The notes under the pieces: generated by a model
What the model was told of the DNA's origin: nothing
The model's database searches: none
Seen by the model: only the letters and a program-made list of their open reading frames with translations
Position numbers and translations under genes: made by a program
In this document: piece after piece, positions 24,367-33,699 of the stretch
Layout: each line of letters begins with the position of its first letter
How positions within the stretch are numbered: position 1 is the stretch's first letter
Source of the DNA: Aquimonas voraii
GTDB taxonomy: Bacteria; Pseudomonadota; Gammaproteobacteria; Xanthomonadales; Xanthomonadaceae
Length of the DNA: 64,000 nucleotides
Direction of reading: 5' to 3'
Assembly (NCBI RefSeq): GCF_900101825.1
Contig: NZ_FNAG01000011.1
Span: 45,075 to 109,074 of the forward strand

Positions 24367-26430
24367 TCAGAACCGGTATTCCCAGCCCAGCCGCAGACTC
24401 CGGCCCGGTTCGTTGACCTGCACTGGCGTCGGGTTGAAGGGGTCCTGGTTGGCGCGATTCAGGTGTTCGGCATAGGCGCGGTCGAACACATTGTCGAGGC
24501 CGATGCGCAGGCGCTGCGCGCCGCGCTCCAGCGTCCAGCCCAGATCGAGCACGGCCCAGCCGGGCGTCCGCCGGGCGTCGAGGCCGCTGCCCGTTTCGGT
24601 GCTGGCATCCACGCGGTCCTGACGATCGGCACCGCGCAGGCGTGCGCTGAACTCGCCGAGTGAAGTGGATTGGCGAACGCCGAGCGCGACCGACAGCGGC
24701 GCAATCTGCGCCAGCGCGCGTCCGTCGCTGCGGTTCTCGCCGCGGACGTAGTCCAGCTGGGCGTCGATGCGGAGGCCGGAGTCGAGCGTCCATTCGGCCT
24801 CGAACTCGGCGCCATGCAGCTCGGCATCGACGTTGCGGTAGACGCTGGCGCCATCGGCCAGCACCAGGCCCGGCTGGCCGCGCGCGCGATCACGCAGGAT
24901 GTAGTCATCCACACGATCGAGGTAGGCAACGAGGCTGTAGCGCGCGGCCTCGGACTGCCAGATCAGGCCGGCATCGAACTGCTGGTGGAGTTCGTTGGCC
25001 AGCTGCGGATTGCCGATCCAGCGCGCAGGGCCGGCGCCGCTCGTCGAGGCGATGTAGCGCTCCGTGCTGTCGGCCGCACGCACCGAGCGGCTGAGACCCG
25101 CGAACAGCTGCAGGCGCGCGTTGAGCGCATGGTCGAAGCGCAGCAGGGCGCCCAGGCCATCATCCTCGAAGCCTGTCGCGCTTACGCCGTAGTAGCTGCG
25201 ATAGAAATCCGCGGGCGCCGCGATGCTCATGTTGACGCGCTCGCCCGCGCGCAGCGCATCCGCGTCGAAGCGGTCGAGGCGGAGGCCGGCGGTGAGCTGG
25301 GTGTCCGCGGACAGCGGGCCCTGCGCTTCGATGAATAGGCCGCGGCGCTGCAGTTCGGCCTGCGGCCACAGCAGGGCGTTGCGCATCGTGAGCGTGTCCG
25401 GATTCATCCCGGCCGAGCGGATCGCCAGCCGCTCAAGCTTGGCCTGCTGCAGTCCGATTTCCAGATTCCAGCCGGCGATCGCGAACTCGGCCGCAAGCTC
25501 CAGGCCCGAGCTGTCGGCGCTGGCCGGTACGCGCATGAACATGCCGGTCTGCTGACGCAGCGAGAAGTTGTCCATCACGTGGTCGACCTCGGCCGACCAC
25601 GCGCTGGCGCGCAGCGAGGCGCCACCGAGTTTGGCGTAGTGCGCGAGCTTCCAGGCGCCGAGGCGGTCCTTGGGGGCGTCCATGCCGGCGCCGGCGTAGA
25701 GCACGTCGCGGGTGTCGTTGTAGTCGAGGTTCAGCTCGCTGCGCTGGGCCTCGCTCCAGGTCTGGCCGAGCAACAGGCTCACTGCATCGCGCGCCAGGGC
25801 AGAGCGCACTGCGCTGCCGGCACCGTCCTCGTAGCTTTCCCGATCCTCGCGGCTGGCAAGCACGCGCCAGGCCGTGCCGCCCCGGGCGCCGCCGACGTCC
25901 GCGGCAGCCTGCCAGAACTCGGCGTTGTCGCCGGCATTGAGGGCGATGCGGCCCTCGAGACCCTGCGCCTCCCAGGGCAGCCGGCGCTCGATCAGGATCG
26001 CGCCACCGCTGCCGCCTGGGCCGTTGCGCAGGCTCTGCACGCCTTTCTGCACGGTGACCCGATCAATTGCGGAGGGCTGGGCGAATGCGGTCGGCGGGTC
26101 CATGCGGTTCGGGCAGGCGCCGTGCAGCTCCATGCCGTCGAGGCGCACGTTGATCTGGCCCTGGCTCTGGCCGCGGATCGAGGGCTCCAGCCCGTGTCCT
26201 CCCATGCGCGAGGCGGCGAGGCCGCTGATGCCACGCAGCACTTCAGCGAGATCAGCGGCGGCGCCCTGGCTCAAGGCATCGCGATCCAGCGCGGGCTCCG
26301 CCGGTGAAGGTGGCAGCGCGCCGAGCACCACCACGTTCGGCAGGCGGGTGCGCTGGCTGGCATCGGCGAAGGCGGCGGGCAGCATGGCAAGGGCGACGGC
26401 GGCGGCAAGCAGGCGGGGGGACGGGGACAT
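24367..26430 (-). CDS. TonB-dependent copper receptor (OprC/NosA family)
   Basis: The protein has 687 residues from ATG 26430. A signal peptide (1-22) is followed by a plug domain and a 22-strand beta-barrel ending in Trp-Glu-Tyr-Arg-Phe, as expected for an outer-membrane protein. The plug has His-Gly-Ala-Cys-Pro-Asn-Arg-Met-Asp-Pro-Pro-Thr at 103-114, the signature of copper-specific TonB receptors. These receptors take up copper, for example for nitrous oxide reductase and oxidases. No obvious Fur or Cue box is seen in the 171-base gap to the divergent neighbour. Confidence 0.85.
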   Translation of the reverse strand: MSPSPRLLAAAVALAMLPAAFADASQRTRLPNVVVLGALPPSPAEPALDRDALSQGAAADLAEVLRGISGLAASRMGGHGLEPSIRGQSQGQINVRLDGMELHGACPNRMDPPTAFAQPSAIDRVTVQKGVQSLRNGPGGSGGAILIERRLPWEAQGLEGRIALNAGDNAEFWQAAADVGGARGGTAWRVLASREDRESYEDGAGSAVRSALARDAVSLLLGQTWSEAQRSELNLDYNDTRDVLYAGAGMDAPKDRLGAWKLAHYAKLGGASLRASAWSAEVDHVMDNFSLRQQTGMFMRVPASADSSGLELAAEFAIAGWNLEIGLQQAKLERLAIRSAGMNPDTLTMRNALLWPQAELQRRGLFIEAQGPLSADTQLTAGLRLDRFDADALRAGERVNMSIAAPADFYRSYYGVSATGFEDDGLGALLRFDHALNARLQLFAGLSRSVRAADSTERYIASTSGAGPARWIGNPQLANELHQQFDAGLIWQSEAARYSLVAYLDRVDDYILRDRARGQPGLVLADGASVYRNVDAELHGAEFEAEWTLDSGLRIDAQLDYVRGENRSDGRALAQIAPLSVALGVRQSTSLGEFSARLRGADRQDRVDASTETGSGLDARRTPGWAVLDLGWTLERGAQRLRIGLDNVFDRAYAEHLNRANQDPFNPTPVQVNEPGRSLRLGWEYRF

Positions 26431-26601
26431 CGCGGCATGGTCCAGGAGGGGAGCCGCGATTGTCCCGGCGCGCGTGGAGCCGCCGGGAGTGACCGAATGT
26501 CGCACCCCCGCCGATCCCTGTGCCTGTCTGCGCCATGCGCCCGCATCCACCGGCTGCGGCTAGAGTGTCGGCATCCACGCTGGCGATCGAGACTGCCGCG
26601 C

Positions 26602-27840
26602 ATGTACAACATGCTTCCTGCCGACTACTCCGCCTACGTCAGCGCGCTCGGCCTGGGCCTGTTGATCGGCATCGTCCGCGAGCGCCAGCGCGACAGCCAG
26701 CAGAAGATCGCCGCCGGCATGCGTACGCACACACTGGCGGCGCTCGCCGGCGCGGTCGGCTGGCAGCTCGGGCTGCCGGTGTTCGCCATCGCCCTGGCCG
26801 CGATCGCCCTGCTTGCTTTCGGCAGCTATCGCCTGAACCCGCCGACGTCGCCGGGCCTGACCGGCGAGGTCGCGCTGGTCCTGACCACTCTGCTGGGCGG
26901 GCTGGCTCAGCGGCAGCCCGAGCTGGCTGCCGCACTGGCCGTGCTGGTGGCCCTTCTGCTGCAGTCGCGCGCGGCCTTGCATCGCTTCAGCCGAGAGCTG
27001 ATCAGCGAGGCCGAGGTGCGCGACGGCCTGCTGCTGCTCGCCGCCGTGCTGCTGGTGCTGCCGCTGCTGCCGAATGCGCCGGTCGGGCCCTACGGCGTCT
27101 TGAACCCCGCGAAGCTGTGGCAACTGGTCGTGCTGGTGATGGCCATCAGCGCTCTCGGCCATATCGCTCTGCGCCTCGTCGGCAGCCGTTTCGGTCTGCC
27201 CTTGGCCGGGTTCTTCGCTGGCTTCGTCAGCAGCACCGCGGCCATCGCCGGCTTCGGCCAGCGCCTTCGCGCGCAGCCCGAGCTGCAGCCGTCCTGCGTG
27301 GCGGCCGCGCAGGCTGCGGCACTGGCCTCGCTGATGCTGGCCTTGCCGGTGTTGGGCACCGTGTCAGCCAGCTATCTGGCCCTGGTGCTGCCACAGCTGC
27401 TGGCTTTCGGCGCCGTACTGGCGCTGGCGGTGCTGCTCGGCCTGCGCGGCAACGGGGTGGATCCCGGTGCAGCGATGCCAACGGCGGCCTCGCGCATGTT
27501 CAGCCTGAGCCATGCGCTGGTCTTCGCTGCCCTCATCGCCGGGGTGCTGCTGCTCTCGGCTTTCCTGCAGCAGCGCTACGGCAGCGCCGGCGCGCTGTTG
27601 ACCTCGGCGATCGCGGCGCTGGTGGAACTGCATGCGGCGATGGCCTCGATCGCCCAGCTGGGCGCCAGCGGTGCGCTCGACGAAACCCTTGCCGAATGGG
27701 CGCTGCAGGGCGTGCTGCTGTCGAGTGTGATCGCCCGCGCTGCGGTGGCCTTCACCGCCGGCGGACGCGCCTACGGGCTGCGTGTTGGCGGCCTGTTGCT
27801 GCTCGCCTGGCTGGCCGCTGCGCTGGCGGTACTGCTGTAG
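26602..27840 (+). CDS. MgtC/SapB-DUF4010 membrane protein
   Basis: The protein has 412 residues from ATG 26602. An N-terminal MgtC/SapB domain (Gly-Leu-Leu-Ile-Gly-Ile-Val-Arg-Glu-Arg; Met-Arg-Thr-His-Thr) is followed by a DUF4010 domain with eight or more membrane helices. The MgtC domain is tied to growth at low magnesium and control of ATP synthase in other bacteria; the fused form has no firm role. It is divergent from the copper receptor. Confidence 0.8.
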   Translation: MYNMLPADYSAYVSALGLGLLIGIVRERQRDSQQKIAAGMRTHTLAALAGAVGWQLGLPVFAIALAAIALLAFGSYRLNPPTSPGLTGEVALVLTTLLGGLAQRQPELAAALAVLVALLLQSRAALHRFSRELISEAEVRDGLLLLAAVLLVLPLLPNAPVGPYGVLNPAKLWQLVVLVMAISALGHIALRLVGSRFGLPLAGFFAGFVSSTAAIAGFGQRLRAQPELQPSCVAAAQAAALASLMLALPVLGTVSASYLALVLPQLLAFGAVLALAVLLGLRGNGVDPGAAMPTAASRMFSLSHALVFAALIAGVLLLSAFLQQRYGSAGALLTSAIAALVELHAAMASIAQLGASGALDETLAEWALQGVLLSSVIARAAVAFTAGGRAYGLRVGGLLLLAWLAAALAVLL

Positions 27841-27864
27841 AGCCCCGTGACCTTTCAGTGCGGC

Positions 27865-27903
27865 GGCGGCCTGCGCCCGTGTCCCGCACGGACGCAGGCC
27901 GCC
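27865..27903. terminator. Hairpin between convergent genes
   Basis: GGCGGCCTGCG pairs with CGCAGGCCGCC over a 17-base loop, between the MgtC-like gene and the amidase gene. It probably serves both. Confidence 0.6.
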
Positions 27904-27911
27904 TGCTCGTC

Positions 27912-29558
27912 CTACTGCACGCGGAAGCTCACGTCGTCGAGGTAGACGTAGACGTCGTAACTGGTCTGCGCGCGGGTGATCACCACGCTGTCGAGGGTGA
28001 CGCTGCTTGCGCTGAGGGCGCCGTTGCCGCCGACCCAGGCCGACCACTGCGCGGCGTCGTCGAGCGCGACCTCATGGAAGGTCCAGGTGTTCGGCGAGAG
28101 CGCGCGCGCCGTCGACAGCTCGGTGCCGTCGCTGTCATCGACGAGGAACTGCACGCTGACGCCGCTGGCGCCGGTGTAAAACCAGGCGCCAAGGCGTCCG
28201 CCTGCCCGCTGCAGGGCCGCATTGCTGGCCGGTGCGCCGCCGCCGGAGAGCAGGCGCACGAACCAGGCGGCGCTGCTGCTGGGGTTGTCGCGCAGGAACA
28301 CCTGCAGGCCCCAGCTGCCGTTGCGGGCCTGGATGTTCGAGCGCTGTGCGGTCGACGAGGTGGCAATGCCGACCGTGCTGCCGGACAGCGTCGGCGCGCT
28401 GCCGAAGCGGCCGACCGAGGCTTCGAAACTGTCGAGCACGCGGGCGGCGGGCGGCGGGGGCGGCGTCGTGCTGCTGAGGCGCTGCACCAGGGTCGGCAGC
28501 CAGGGCAGCAGCAGGCCGGGGCAGGTATTGCTGGTGTGGCCGGACCACTCCTTGTGGCCTAGCACGTTGCTGCGGCTCTTGGGGATGCCGTAGCGGTTGA
28601 CCACCCAGCGGCTGATGTCGGTGAGCGCGCTGAGCTGCGACTCGCGCGGCGAGAAGTTCACGAAGGTGCCGACCACGCTGATGCCGACGTTGTTGGTGTT
28701 GTGGTTGCCTACGTGGGCGCCGGTGCGGTCGGGGTCGCGGCCCTCGTAGACCTTGCCGTCGATACCCACCGTGTAGTGGTAGCCGAAGTCGCACCAGCCG
28801 TTGGTGTCGATGTGGTAGGCCTGCATCTGGCGCATGCGCGCGGCCGGCGTGATCGAGTCGTTGTTCGGCGTGGCGGTGTGGTGGATGGTGAGGAAGCGCG
28901 GGCTGTGGGTGCTGCCGCAGGCGCCGGTGGCGCGGGCGCCCCAGGACGCGCGCGAGATCACGCCGGGCGCCAGCGGCGCCTTGGCGCTGGCGGTCTCGAA
29001 GGGCAGGTCGCGTGCCAGCACGCCGCGCTTGGGCGGTGCTTCGGTCAGCGGTTCGGCCTGCAGGAAAGCGAGTTGCGATTTTCCGCGCTGCAGCTCCACG
29101 CGCTGCGCCGGGCGCGGCAGCAGGATGCGGCCGACGTGGGCCGCACCTTCCGACCAGGTGATCTCGACACCGCCGGCATCGAGGGCCTTGCCGCGGGCGT
29201 CGTAGGACACCCAGCGCAGCGCGTGCACGCCCTTGCCGTCGAGCTTCAGGCCGACGCCGTGCAGCGTGGTTCCGGTCGCAGCCTCGACGCGTCCGCCGTC
29301 GGCGAAGAACGCCTCAAGGCCCTCGGCGAGCACCGAGATCTCGTCGCCGTCCACGTAATAGGGCGTTTCCGCGGCGCGGCCGCTCTGCAGCGATTCCTGA
29401 AGCAGCCAGGGCAGCTGCCACTGCTTGAGCGGGTCCTCGGCCCCGACGTCGGCTTCCTGTGCGGTGGCCCAGAGCGGCGCGCCCAAGGTCAGGGCGACGA
29501 GGCCTGCGCGCAGGTAGGCCTGCGCGGCGTGGCAGCCGCGGTTGTTCTGGTTTGGCAT
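27912..29558 (-). CDS. Secreted N-acetylmuramoyl-L-alanine amidase (PGRP/Amidase_2) with C-terminal beta domain
   Basis: The protein has 548 residues. A signal peptide ends near Ala-Thr-Ala-Gln (34). Residues 35-190 are an unassigned beta-rich domain. Residues 200-360 are the amidase: Ile-His-His-Thr-Ala-Thr (225-230), Tyr-His-Tyr at 260-262, and Gly-His-Lys-Glu-Trp (334-338) with Cys346-Pro-Gly, so zinc ligands and catalytic residues are all there. A Pro-rich linker near 371 leads to a jelly-roll-like domain of about 170 residues that probably binds glycans. It cleaves the bond between muramic acid and L-Ala in peptidoglycan. Its size and export suggest use on foreign or shed cell wall. Confidence 0.85.
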   Translation of the reverse strand: MPNQNNRGCHAAQAYLRAGLVALTLGAPLWATAQEADVGAEDPLKQWQLPWLLQESLQSGRAAETPYYVDGDEISVLAEGLEAFFADGGRVEAATGTTLHGVGLKLDGKGVHALRWVSYDARGKALDAGGVEITWSEGAAHVGRILLPRPAQRVELQRGKSQLAFLQAEPLTEAPPKRGVLARDLPFETASAKAPLAPGVISRASWGARATGACGSTHSPRFLTIHHTATPNNDSITPAARMRQMQAYHIDTNGWCDFGYHYTVGIDGKVYEGRDPDRTGAHVGNHNTNNVGISVVGTFVNFSPRESQLSALTDISRWVVNRYGIPKSRSNVLGHKEWSGHTSNTCPGLLLPWLPTLVQRLSSTTPPPPPAARVLDSFEASVGRFGSAPTLSGSTVGIATSSTAQRSNIQARNGSWGLQVFLRDNPSSSAAWFVRLLSGGGAPASNAALQRAGGRLGAWFYTGASGVSVQFLVDDSDGTELSTARALSPNTWTFHEVALDDAAQWSAWVGGNGALSASSVTLDSVVITRAQTSYDVYVYLDDVSFRVQ

Positions 29559-29967
29559 GGTGCGTGTTCTCCCCGATTGTCGATGCGGGATGCCCGTCGC
29601 GGGCGTCCCCGTGCATGGCTGCCCCCCAGCAGCCCTCTCTTGCCAGCGCTTGTTGTACTGGCGGCGGAACCATGTCGGCGGTCTTGCGGAATGTCAACGC
29701 ACATGACGTTGCATGGGGCGACAGACATCGGACGGCGCCAGCGCAGGGCAGGGAGCGCTGGCCCAGCGCGCGGATCTTGGGAGGGGCTGGCTGACCGGCG
29801 CTTCGCGTGGGCGGTCAAGCTCTCCGCAGCCCGATCCACCCGGGTTTGGCGCGATGAACTGTGCGTTCGTTCGCGTTCTGGCGCATCGCGCTTGCGTTGC
29901 CGCGCGGCACGGCCGAGCATCGCGGGCCGGTCTTCGCTGTACCCCTTCGTGCCCAGAGGTTGCTGTC
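29559..29967. other. Intergenic region between divergent genes
   Basis: About 410 bases. It must carry the promoters of the amidase and of the cytochrome gene. I see no clear repeats, operators or coding frames with ribosome binding sites. Confidence 0.5.
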
Positions 29968-30534
29968 ATGTCGATTCACGGTGAGCCCCTGGCACATCCT
30001 GCCGTCGACGGCGCTGTCGACGCCGTGCCGCGCCTGCGCGCGCAACTCGCGGCGTTCATGTGGATCTGCGCCGGCCTCGCGGCGAGCTCCGCCGCCTTCG
30101 CGCAGGCCACGGGCTGCGATGACCTGGCTGCGCTGGCGGTGACCCCGCGCGTCGACTACCACACGCAGATCCAGCCGATCTGGGAGATCCGCTGCTCCAA
30201 CTGCCACGTCAATTTCGGCAGCGCGCCCGCCGCCGAACTCAGCCTGAACGCCGAGGATTCGTGGATCGAGCTGGTCGATATCCCCAGCGTGCAGGCTGCC
30301 GGTCGCACCCGCGTCCTGCCCGGCCAGGTCGCGGCCAGCTACCTGTTCGAGAAGATCAACTGCGAGCAGCCCGCTGTCGGCACGCGGATGCCGCGCGGCC
30401 GCATCGCCATTCCTCTCAGCGAGCAGGCGCTGATCCGCGACTGGATCCAGCAGGGCGCGCGCGAACTCACGCCGCCGCTGCTGTTCGCTGATGGTTTCGA
30501 GCCTCGGCCGACGGCGGCTGCGCCGGCGCGCTGA
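29968..30534 (+). CDS. Exported monohaem c-type cytochrome (PSCyt1-like) with FADGFE motif
   Basis: The protein has 188 residues. ATG 29968 follows an AGAGG site. A signal sequence spans about 24-46 (ending Ala-Phe-Ala-Gln) after a longer than usual charged start. The haem site Cys-Ser-Asn-Cys-His is at 76-80 and a probable axial Met in Gly-Thr-Arg-Met-Pro-Arg-Gly at 138-144, as in the planctomycete-type cytochrome domain. Phe-Ala-Asp-Gly-Phe-Glu is at 173-178, just before a short tail. It lies 139 bases before a PQQ dehydrogenase on the same strand and could carry electrons from it. Confidence 0.75.
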   Translation: MSIHGEPLAHPAVDGAVDAVPRLRAQLAAFMWICAGLAASSAAFAQATGCDDLAALAVTPRVDYHTQIQPIWEIRCSNCHVNFGSAPAAELSLNAEDSWIELVDIPSVQAAGRTRVLPGQVAASYLFEKINCEQPAVGTRMPRGRIAIPLSEQALIRDWIQQGARELTPPLLFADGFEPRPTAAAPAR

Positions 30535-30673
30535 GGCCCGCAAGCCGGCCAGCAGGCACGAGAGCGGCTGGTCCTCAGGCGCGGCCCGCACAGACGCTCA
30601 GGACTTCCGGGACGCTCGCATGACGCGGCGGGCGCTATCTTGGTGGCCCTTTGGTTTCCCGCTGGAGTGCCCC

Positions 30674-31909
30674 ATGCGTGATCTGTTCCGATCCGGCCGC
30701 GCGCCGCTCGCAACCGCCCTTGCCCTGAGCCTCGCGCTCACCGCCTGTTCGCAGGCGGAGCCCCCTACCGCTGCGCAACCCGCCGCGCACAGCGCCAGTG
30801 CGGCAGCCGCGCCCGCTGCCGCGGTGGCGACGCCCGCCGAACCTGTGCGCCAAGGCAGCAGCCAGCACGGCGCGCTCAGCATCAGCACGATCGCGACGGG
30901 GCTGGAGAACCCGTGGGCGCTGGCCCACCTGCCGGATGGCCGCATCCTGATCACCGAGCGTCCCGGACGCATGCGTCTGATCGGTGCCGACGGCGCGCTG
31001 TCAGCACCGCTGTCCGGCGTGCCTGCAGTCGTCGCGGAAGGGCAGGGCGGTCTGTTCGACGTGGTGCCGGCGCCGGATTTCGCCGACAGCCAACGCATCT
31101 ACTTCAGCTTCGCCGAGCCTGGCGAGGGCCGCCTGGCGAGCACCGCCGTCGCGCACGCCCGCCTTACCGATGCCGGGCTTGAGGACGTGCAGGTCATCTT
31201 CAGCCAGAAGCCCAAGCTCGACACCCGCCACCACTTCGGCTCGCGCCTGGTGTTCGACGGCCAGGGTCATCTGTTCATCACCCTCGGCGACCGCGGCGTG
31301 CGCCCGAGCGCGCAGGATCTGTCCAGCCACATGGGTGGCGTGATCCGGGTGAACCTCGATGGTTCGGTGCCGGCCGACAACCCCTTCCTCGGACGGGAGG
31401 GCGTACTGCCCGAGTTCTGGAGCTACGGCCACCGCAACCAGCAGGGCGCGGCGCTGAACCCGTGGACGGGCGCGCTCTGGACCCACGAACACGGGCCCAA
31501 GGGCGGCGACGAGATCAACATCCCGCAGCCCGGCAAAAACTACGGCTGGCCGATCGCGACCTACGGCATCAATTACTCGGGCGAAGTCATTCCCGAAGCG
31601 CAGGGTGAAACCGTCGAAGGCATGGAGAACCCGCACCACGTCTGGAAGGTGTCGCCGGGCGTCAGCGGCATGGCCTTCTACAACCACGACCGCTTTCCCG
31701 CGTGGAAGCACAGCCTGTTCGTCGGCTCACTGGCGCAGCGCGCGCTGATCCGCCTCACGCTGGATGGCGATGCCGTGACCGGCGAGGAGCGCCTGCTCGA
31801 AGACCTGGGCTGGCGCATCCGCGACGTGCGCGTCGGGCCGGACGGCGCCGTCTATGTGGTCACTGACGAAGTCCAGAGCCGCGTGCTCAAGGTCGAGCTG
31901 GCGGGCTGA
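30674..31909 (+). CDS. PQQ-dependent aldose sugar dehydrogenase, lipoprotein
   Basis: The protein has 411 residues from ATG 30674 (CTGGAG site). The lipobox Leu-Thr-Ala-Cys places the lipid-anchored Cys at 25, followed by an Ala/Pro-rich linker. The rest is a six-bladed propeller of the YliI/Asd type: Gly-Leu-Glu-Asn-Pro-Trp-Ala-Leu, Arg-His-His-Phe-Gly-Ser-Arg, Tyr-Gly-His-Arg-Asn-Gln-Gln-Gly and His-Glu-His-Gly-Pro-Lys-Gly-Gly-Asp-Glu. The family oxidises the C1 of aldoses with bound PQQ and passes electrons to the respiratory chain. No pqq synthesis genes are in the window. Confidence 0.88.
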   Translation: MRDLFRSGRAPLATALALSLALTACSQAEPPTAAQPAAHSASAAAAPAAAVATPAEPVRQGSSQHGALSISTIATGLENPWALAHLPDGRILITERPGRMRLIGADGALSAPLSGVPAVVAEGQGGLFDVVPAPDFADSQRIYFSFAEPGEGRLASTAVAHARLTDAGLEDVQVIFSQKPKLDTRHHFGSRLVFDGQGHLFITLGDRGVRPSAQDLSSHMGGVIRVNLDGSVPADNPFLGREGVLPEFWSYGHRNQQGAALNPWTGALWTHEHGPKGGDEINIPQPGKNYGWPIATYGINYSGEVIPEAQGETVEGMENPHHVWKVSPGVSGMAFYNHDRFPAWKHSLFVGSLAQRALIRLTLDGDAVTGEERLLEDLGWRIRDVRVGPDGAVYVVTDEVQSRVLKVELAG

Positions 31910-31931
31910 CCTCCGCGTCGCTGCATCAAAG

Positions 31932-31957
31932 CGAAGCCACCCGCGAGGGTGGCTTCG
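31932..31957. terminator. Hairpin after the PQQ dehydrogenase
   Basis: CGAAGCCACCC and GGGTGGCTTCG form 11 pairs around a GCGA tetraloop, 23 bases after the stop. The opposing M56 gene ends 57 bases further on, so it may serve both strands. Confidence 0.7.
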
Positions 31958-32013
31958 ATATTCATGGCAGCCGTACGGGATCTGGAAGGAACGAGGCTGG
32001 GGCTCGCAGGGTT

Positions 32014-33699
32014 TCAGTCAGCCTGCAGGGTGATGGTGTCCAGTGCACCGGCCGGCGGCACGAACGGCGCGGCCGTGCTGTTGGCCGCGATGAATTGCAC
32101 CGGCAGCCGGATTTGGCTCGCGACCGGCTGGCCTGCGATGCGGGCCGGGTTGAAAGTCGAGCGTTCGACCGCATCCGAAGCGGCGCGGTCCAATGCGGCG
32201 TAGCCCGAGCTGCTCTCGATGTCGACGGTCTGCACTGCACCGACTGCATCGACGCCTACCTTCAGCAGGGTGGTGCCTTCGCCGCCAGAGGCTTTCAGTT
32301 CGGCCGGGTAGGTCGGTGGGCTGAGTCGCCCATAGCTTGGGGGCGTGAGTGAAGCTGATGGCTCCCCTGCGTTTGCGGCGGGCTTGTCCAGAGAGAAACG
32401 CACCGGCACCGCGATCCATGATTCGACAGCTCTTCCCTCCCGCTTTGCGGCGTGGAACGCCCACTTCGCCACAGCATCGAGTGCCGCCCTGTCGAGGAAG
32501 TCCGAGCCTGTGCTGCGCTCGATCTGCAGGTCTCCAGCCGAACCGTCCGGAAGAACTTGCACCTTGAGCAGGACCTCGCCCTCCTGTCGCTGCTGGATCG
32601 CCTCGGCGGGGTATTTGGGTGGCTGAACCTTGCGGTAGGCCACTTCGGTGTTGTCGCCCTTCGGCGGTTCGCTCACCACGATCGGTAGGGGACGCCTCGT
32701 CGGTGACGGAGGCGAGGCTGCTGGCGCTCCGGTTGGGGCCGAAATGTCGAGAACTTCGCTTGCTGGGGCGGCGCGCGCTGGCTGCTGGGACCACGCCAAT
32801 CCTGCGACGGAAAGGCCGATGCAGGCGGCAATCGAGAACCCAGCGGTCAGACGAAAGATCGAAGGCAAAGGTCGAGTCAACATGGTGATGCGCTCCTTCA
32901 GTGGATGCGTGCCGAAGGCAGGACAGCCCAACGGCGCCGCGGAGAAAGCGGAGGAACTGCCGAGTAGCGCTTTGCCGTAGCTGAGTCGGCTGCGCGGATG
33001 CATGGCCAGCACGCAGGCGTCGCAGGCCAGCTCCTGGTCGAGGCGATAGGCGCGCTGTGCCAGCCGCAGCAGCGGGTTGAACCACTGCAGGGCGCAGAGC
33101 AGAGCGAAGCCGAGGTTGCAGTAGACGTCGCCACGGCGGACGTGCACGCGCTCGTGCGCCAGCACCAAGGCCTGCTGTTCGGGCGCATAGCGATGCTCGA
33201 AGTCGGCGGGCAGGACGATCCGCGCACGCAGCCCAACCACCGCCGGCAGCCCATCCGTGTTGGCGGCCCTGGCCCTCCACAGGCCCTCGTGCATGGGGGC
33301 GAGCTTCCCGAGCGCGCGTCGGAAGCGTCGCTGCTGCATGGCGATCCGCGCGAGCGCAACACCGCAGCCTGCAAGCCAGAGCGCGGCCAGCAGCGGCCAC
33401 AGCGAGGCCAGATCGAACGGCATCGCGGAGTTGTCCTCAGGCACGGTCAGCGGCAGCCCAGCGCCTGCGCTGACGCGACCGAGTCCGATCGCCGCTGGGG
33501 CTATCGCGGGTGCCGGCAGCAGCACCGCGAGCATCGCCGCAGGCAGCAGCCACCACAGCGCGTAGGCGACGCGGGCGCCGAACAGAGTGCGCACCGGACG
33601 CCGGACGAGCAGCACGATGAGGCAGGCGGCACTGGTGGCGAGGCTCAGCTCCAGTGCCTCGTGCGCCAATGAGGTGAGCACTGCTGCGCTGGCGCTCAT
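32014..33699 (-). CDS. M56 (BlaR1-type) membrane peptidase with two TonB C-terminal domains
   Basis: The protein has 561 residues. Residues 1-120 hold membrane helices and the M56 metallopeptidase follows, with zinc motif His-Glu-Arg-Val-His at 182-186. Another helix is near 281-303. Instead of a penicillin-binding sensor, the periplasmic part has two TonB_C domains (about 358-436 and 459-538), each starting with a Pro-Pro-(Lys/Thr)-Tyr-Pro-Ala-Glu motif. The start overlaps the BlaI stop (ATGA). In BlaR1 systems the peptidase triggers loss of the BlaI repressor. What the TonB_C domains sense or couple to is unknown. Confidence 0.85.
   Translation of the reverse strand: MSASAAVLTSLAHEALELSLATSAACLIVLLVRRPVRTLFGARVAYALWWLLPAAMLAVLLPAPAIAPAAIGLGRVSAGAGLPLTVPEDNSAMPFDLASLWPLLAALWLAGCGVALARIAMQQRRFRRALGKLAPMHEGLWRARAANTDGLPAVVGLRARIVLPADFEHRYAPEQQALVLAHERVHVRRGDVYCNLGFALLCALQWFNPLLRLAQRAYRLDQELACDACVLAMHPRSRLSYGKALLGSSSAFSAAPLGCPAFGTHPLKERITMLTRPLPSIFRLTAGFSIAACIGLSVAGLAWSQQPARAAPASEVLDISAPTGAPAASPPSPTRRPLPIVVSEPPKGDNTEVAYRKVQPPKYPAEAIQQRQEGEVLLKVQVLPDGSAGDLQIERSTGSDFLDRAALDAVAKWAFHAAKREGRAVESWIAVPVRFSLDKPAANAGEPSASLTPPSYGRLSPPTYPAELKASGGEGTTLLKVGVDAVGAVQTVDIESSSGYAALDRAASDAVERSTFNPARIAGQPVASQIRLPVQFIAANSTAAPFVPPAGALDTITLQAD

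Noticed and set aside
26520..28562. 680-codon plus-strand frame over the MgtC-like and amidase genes
   Set aside because: It is out of frame with the MgtC gene and antisense to the amidase; Arg/Ala-rich without a domain.
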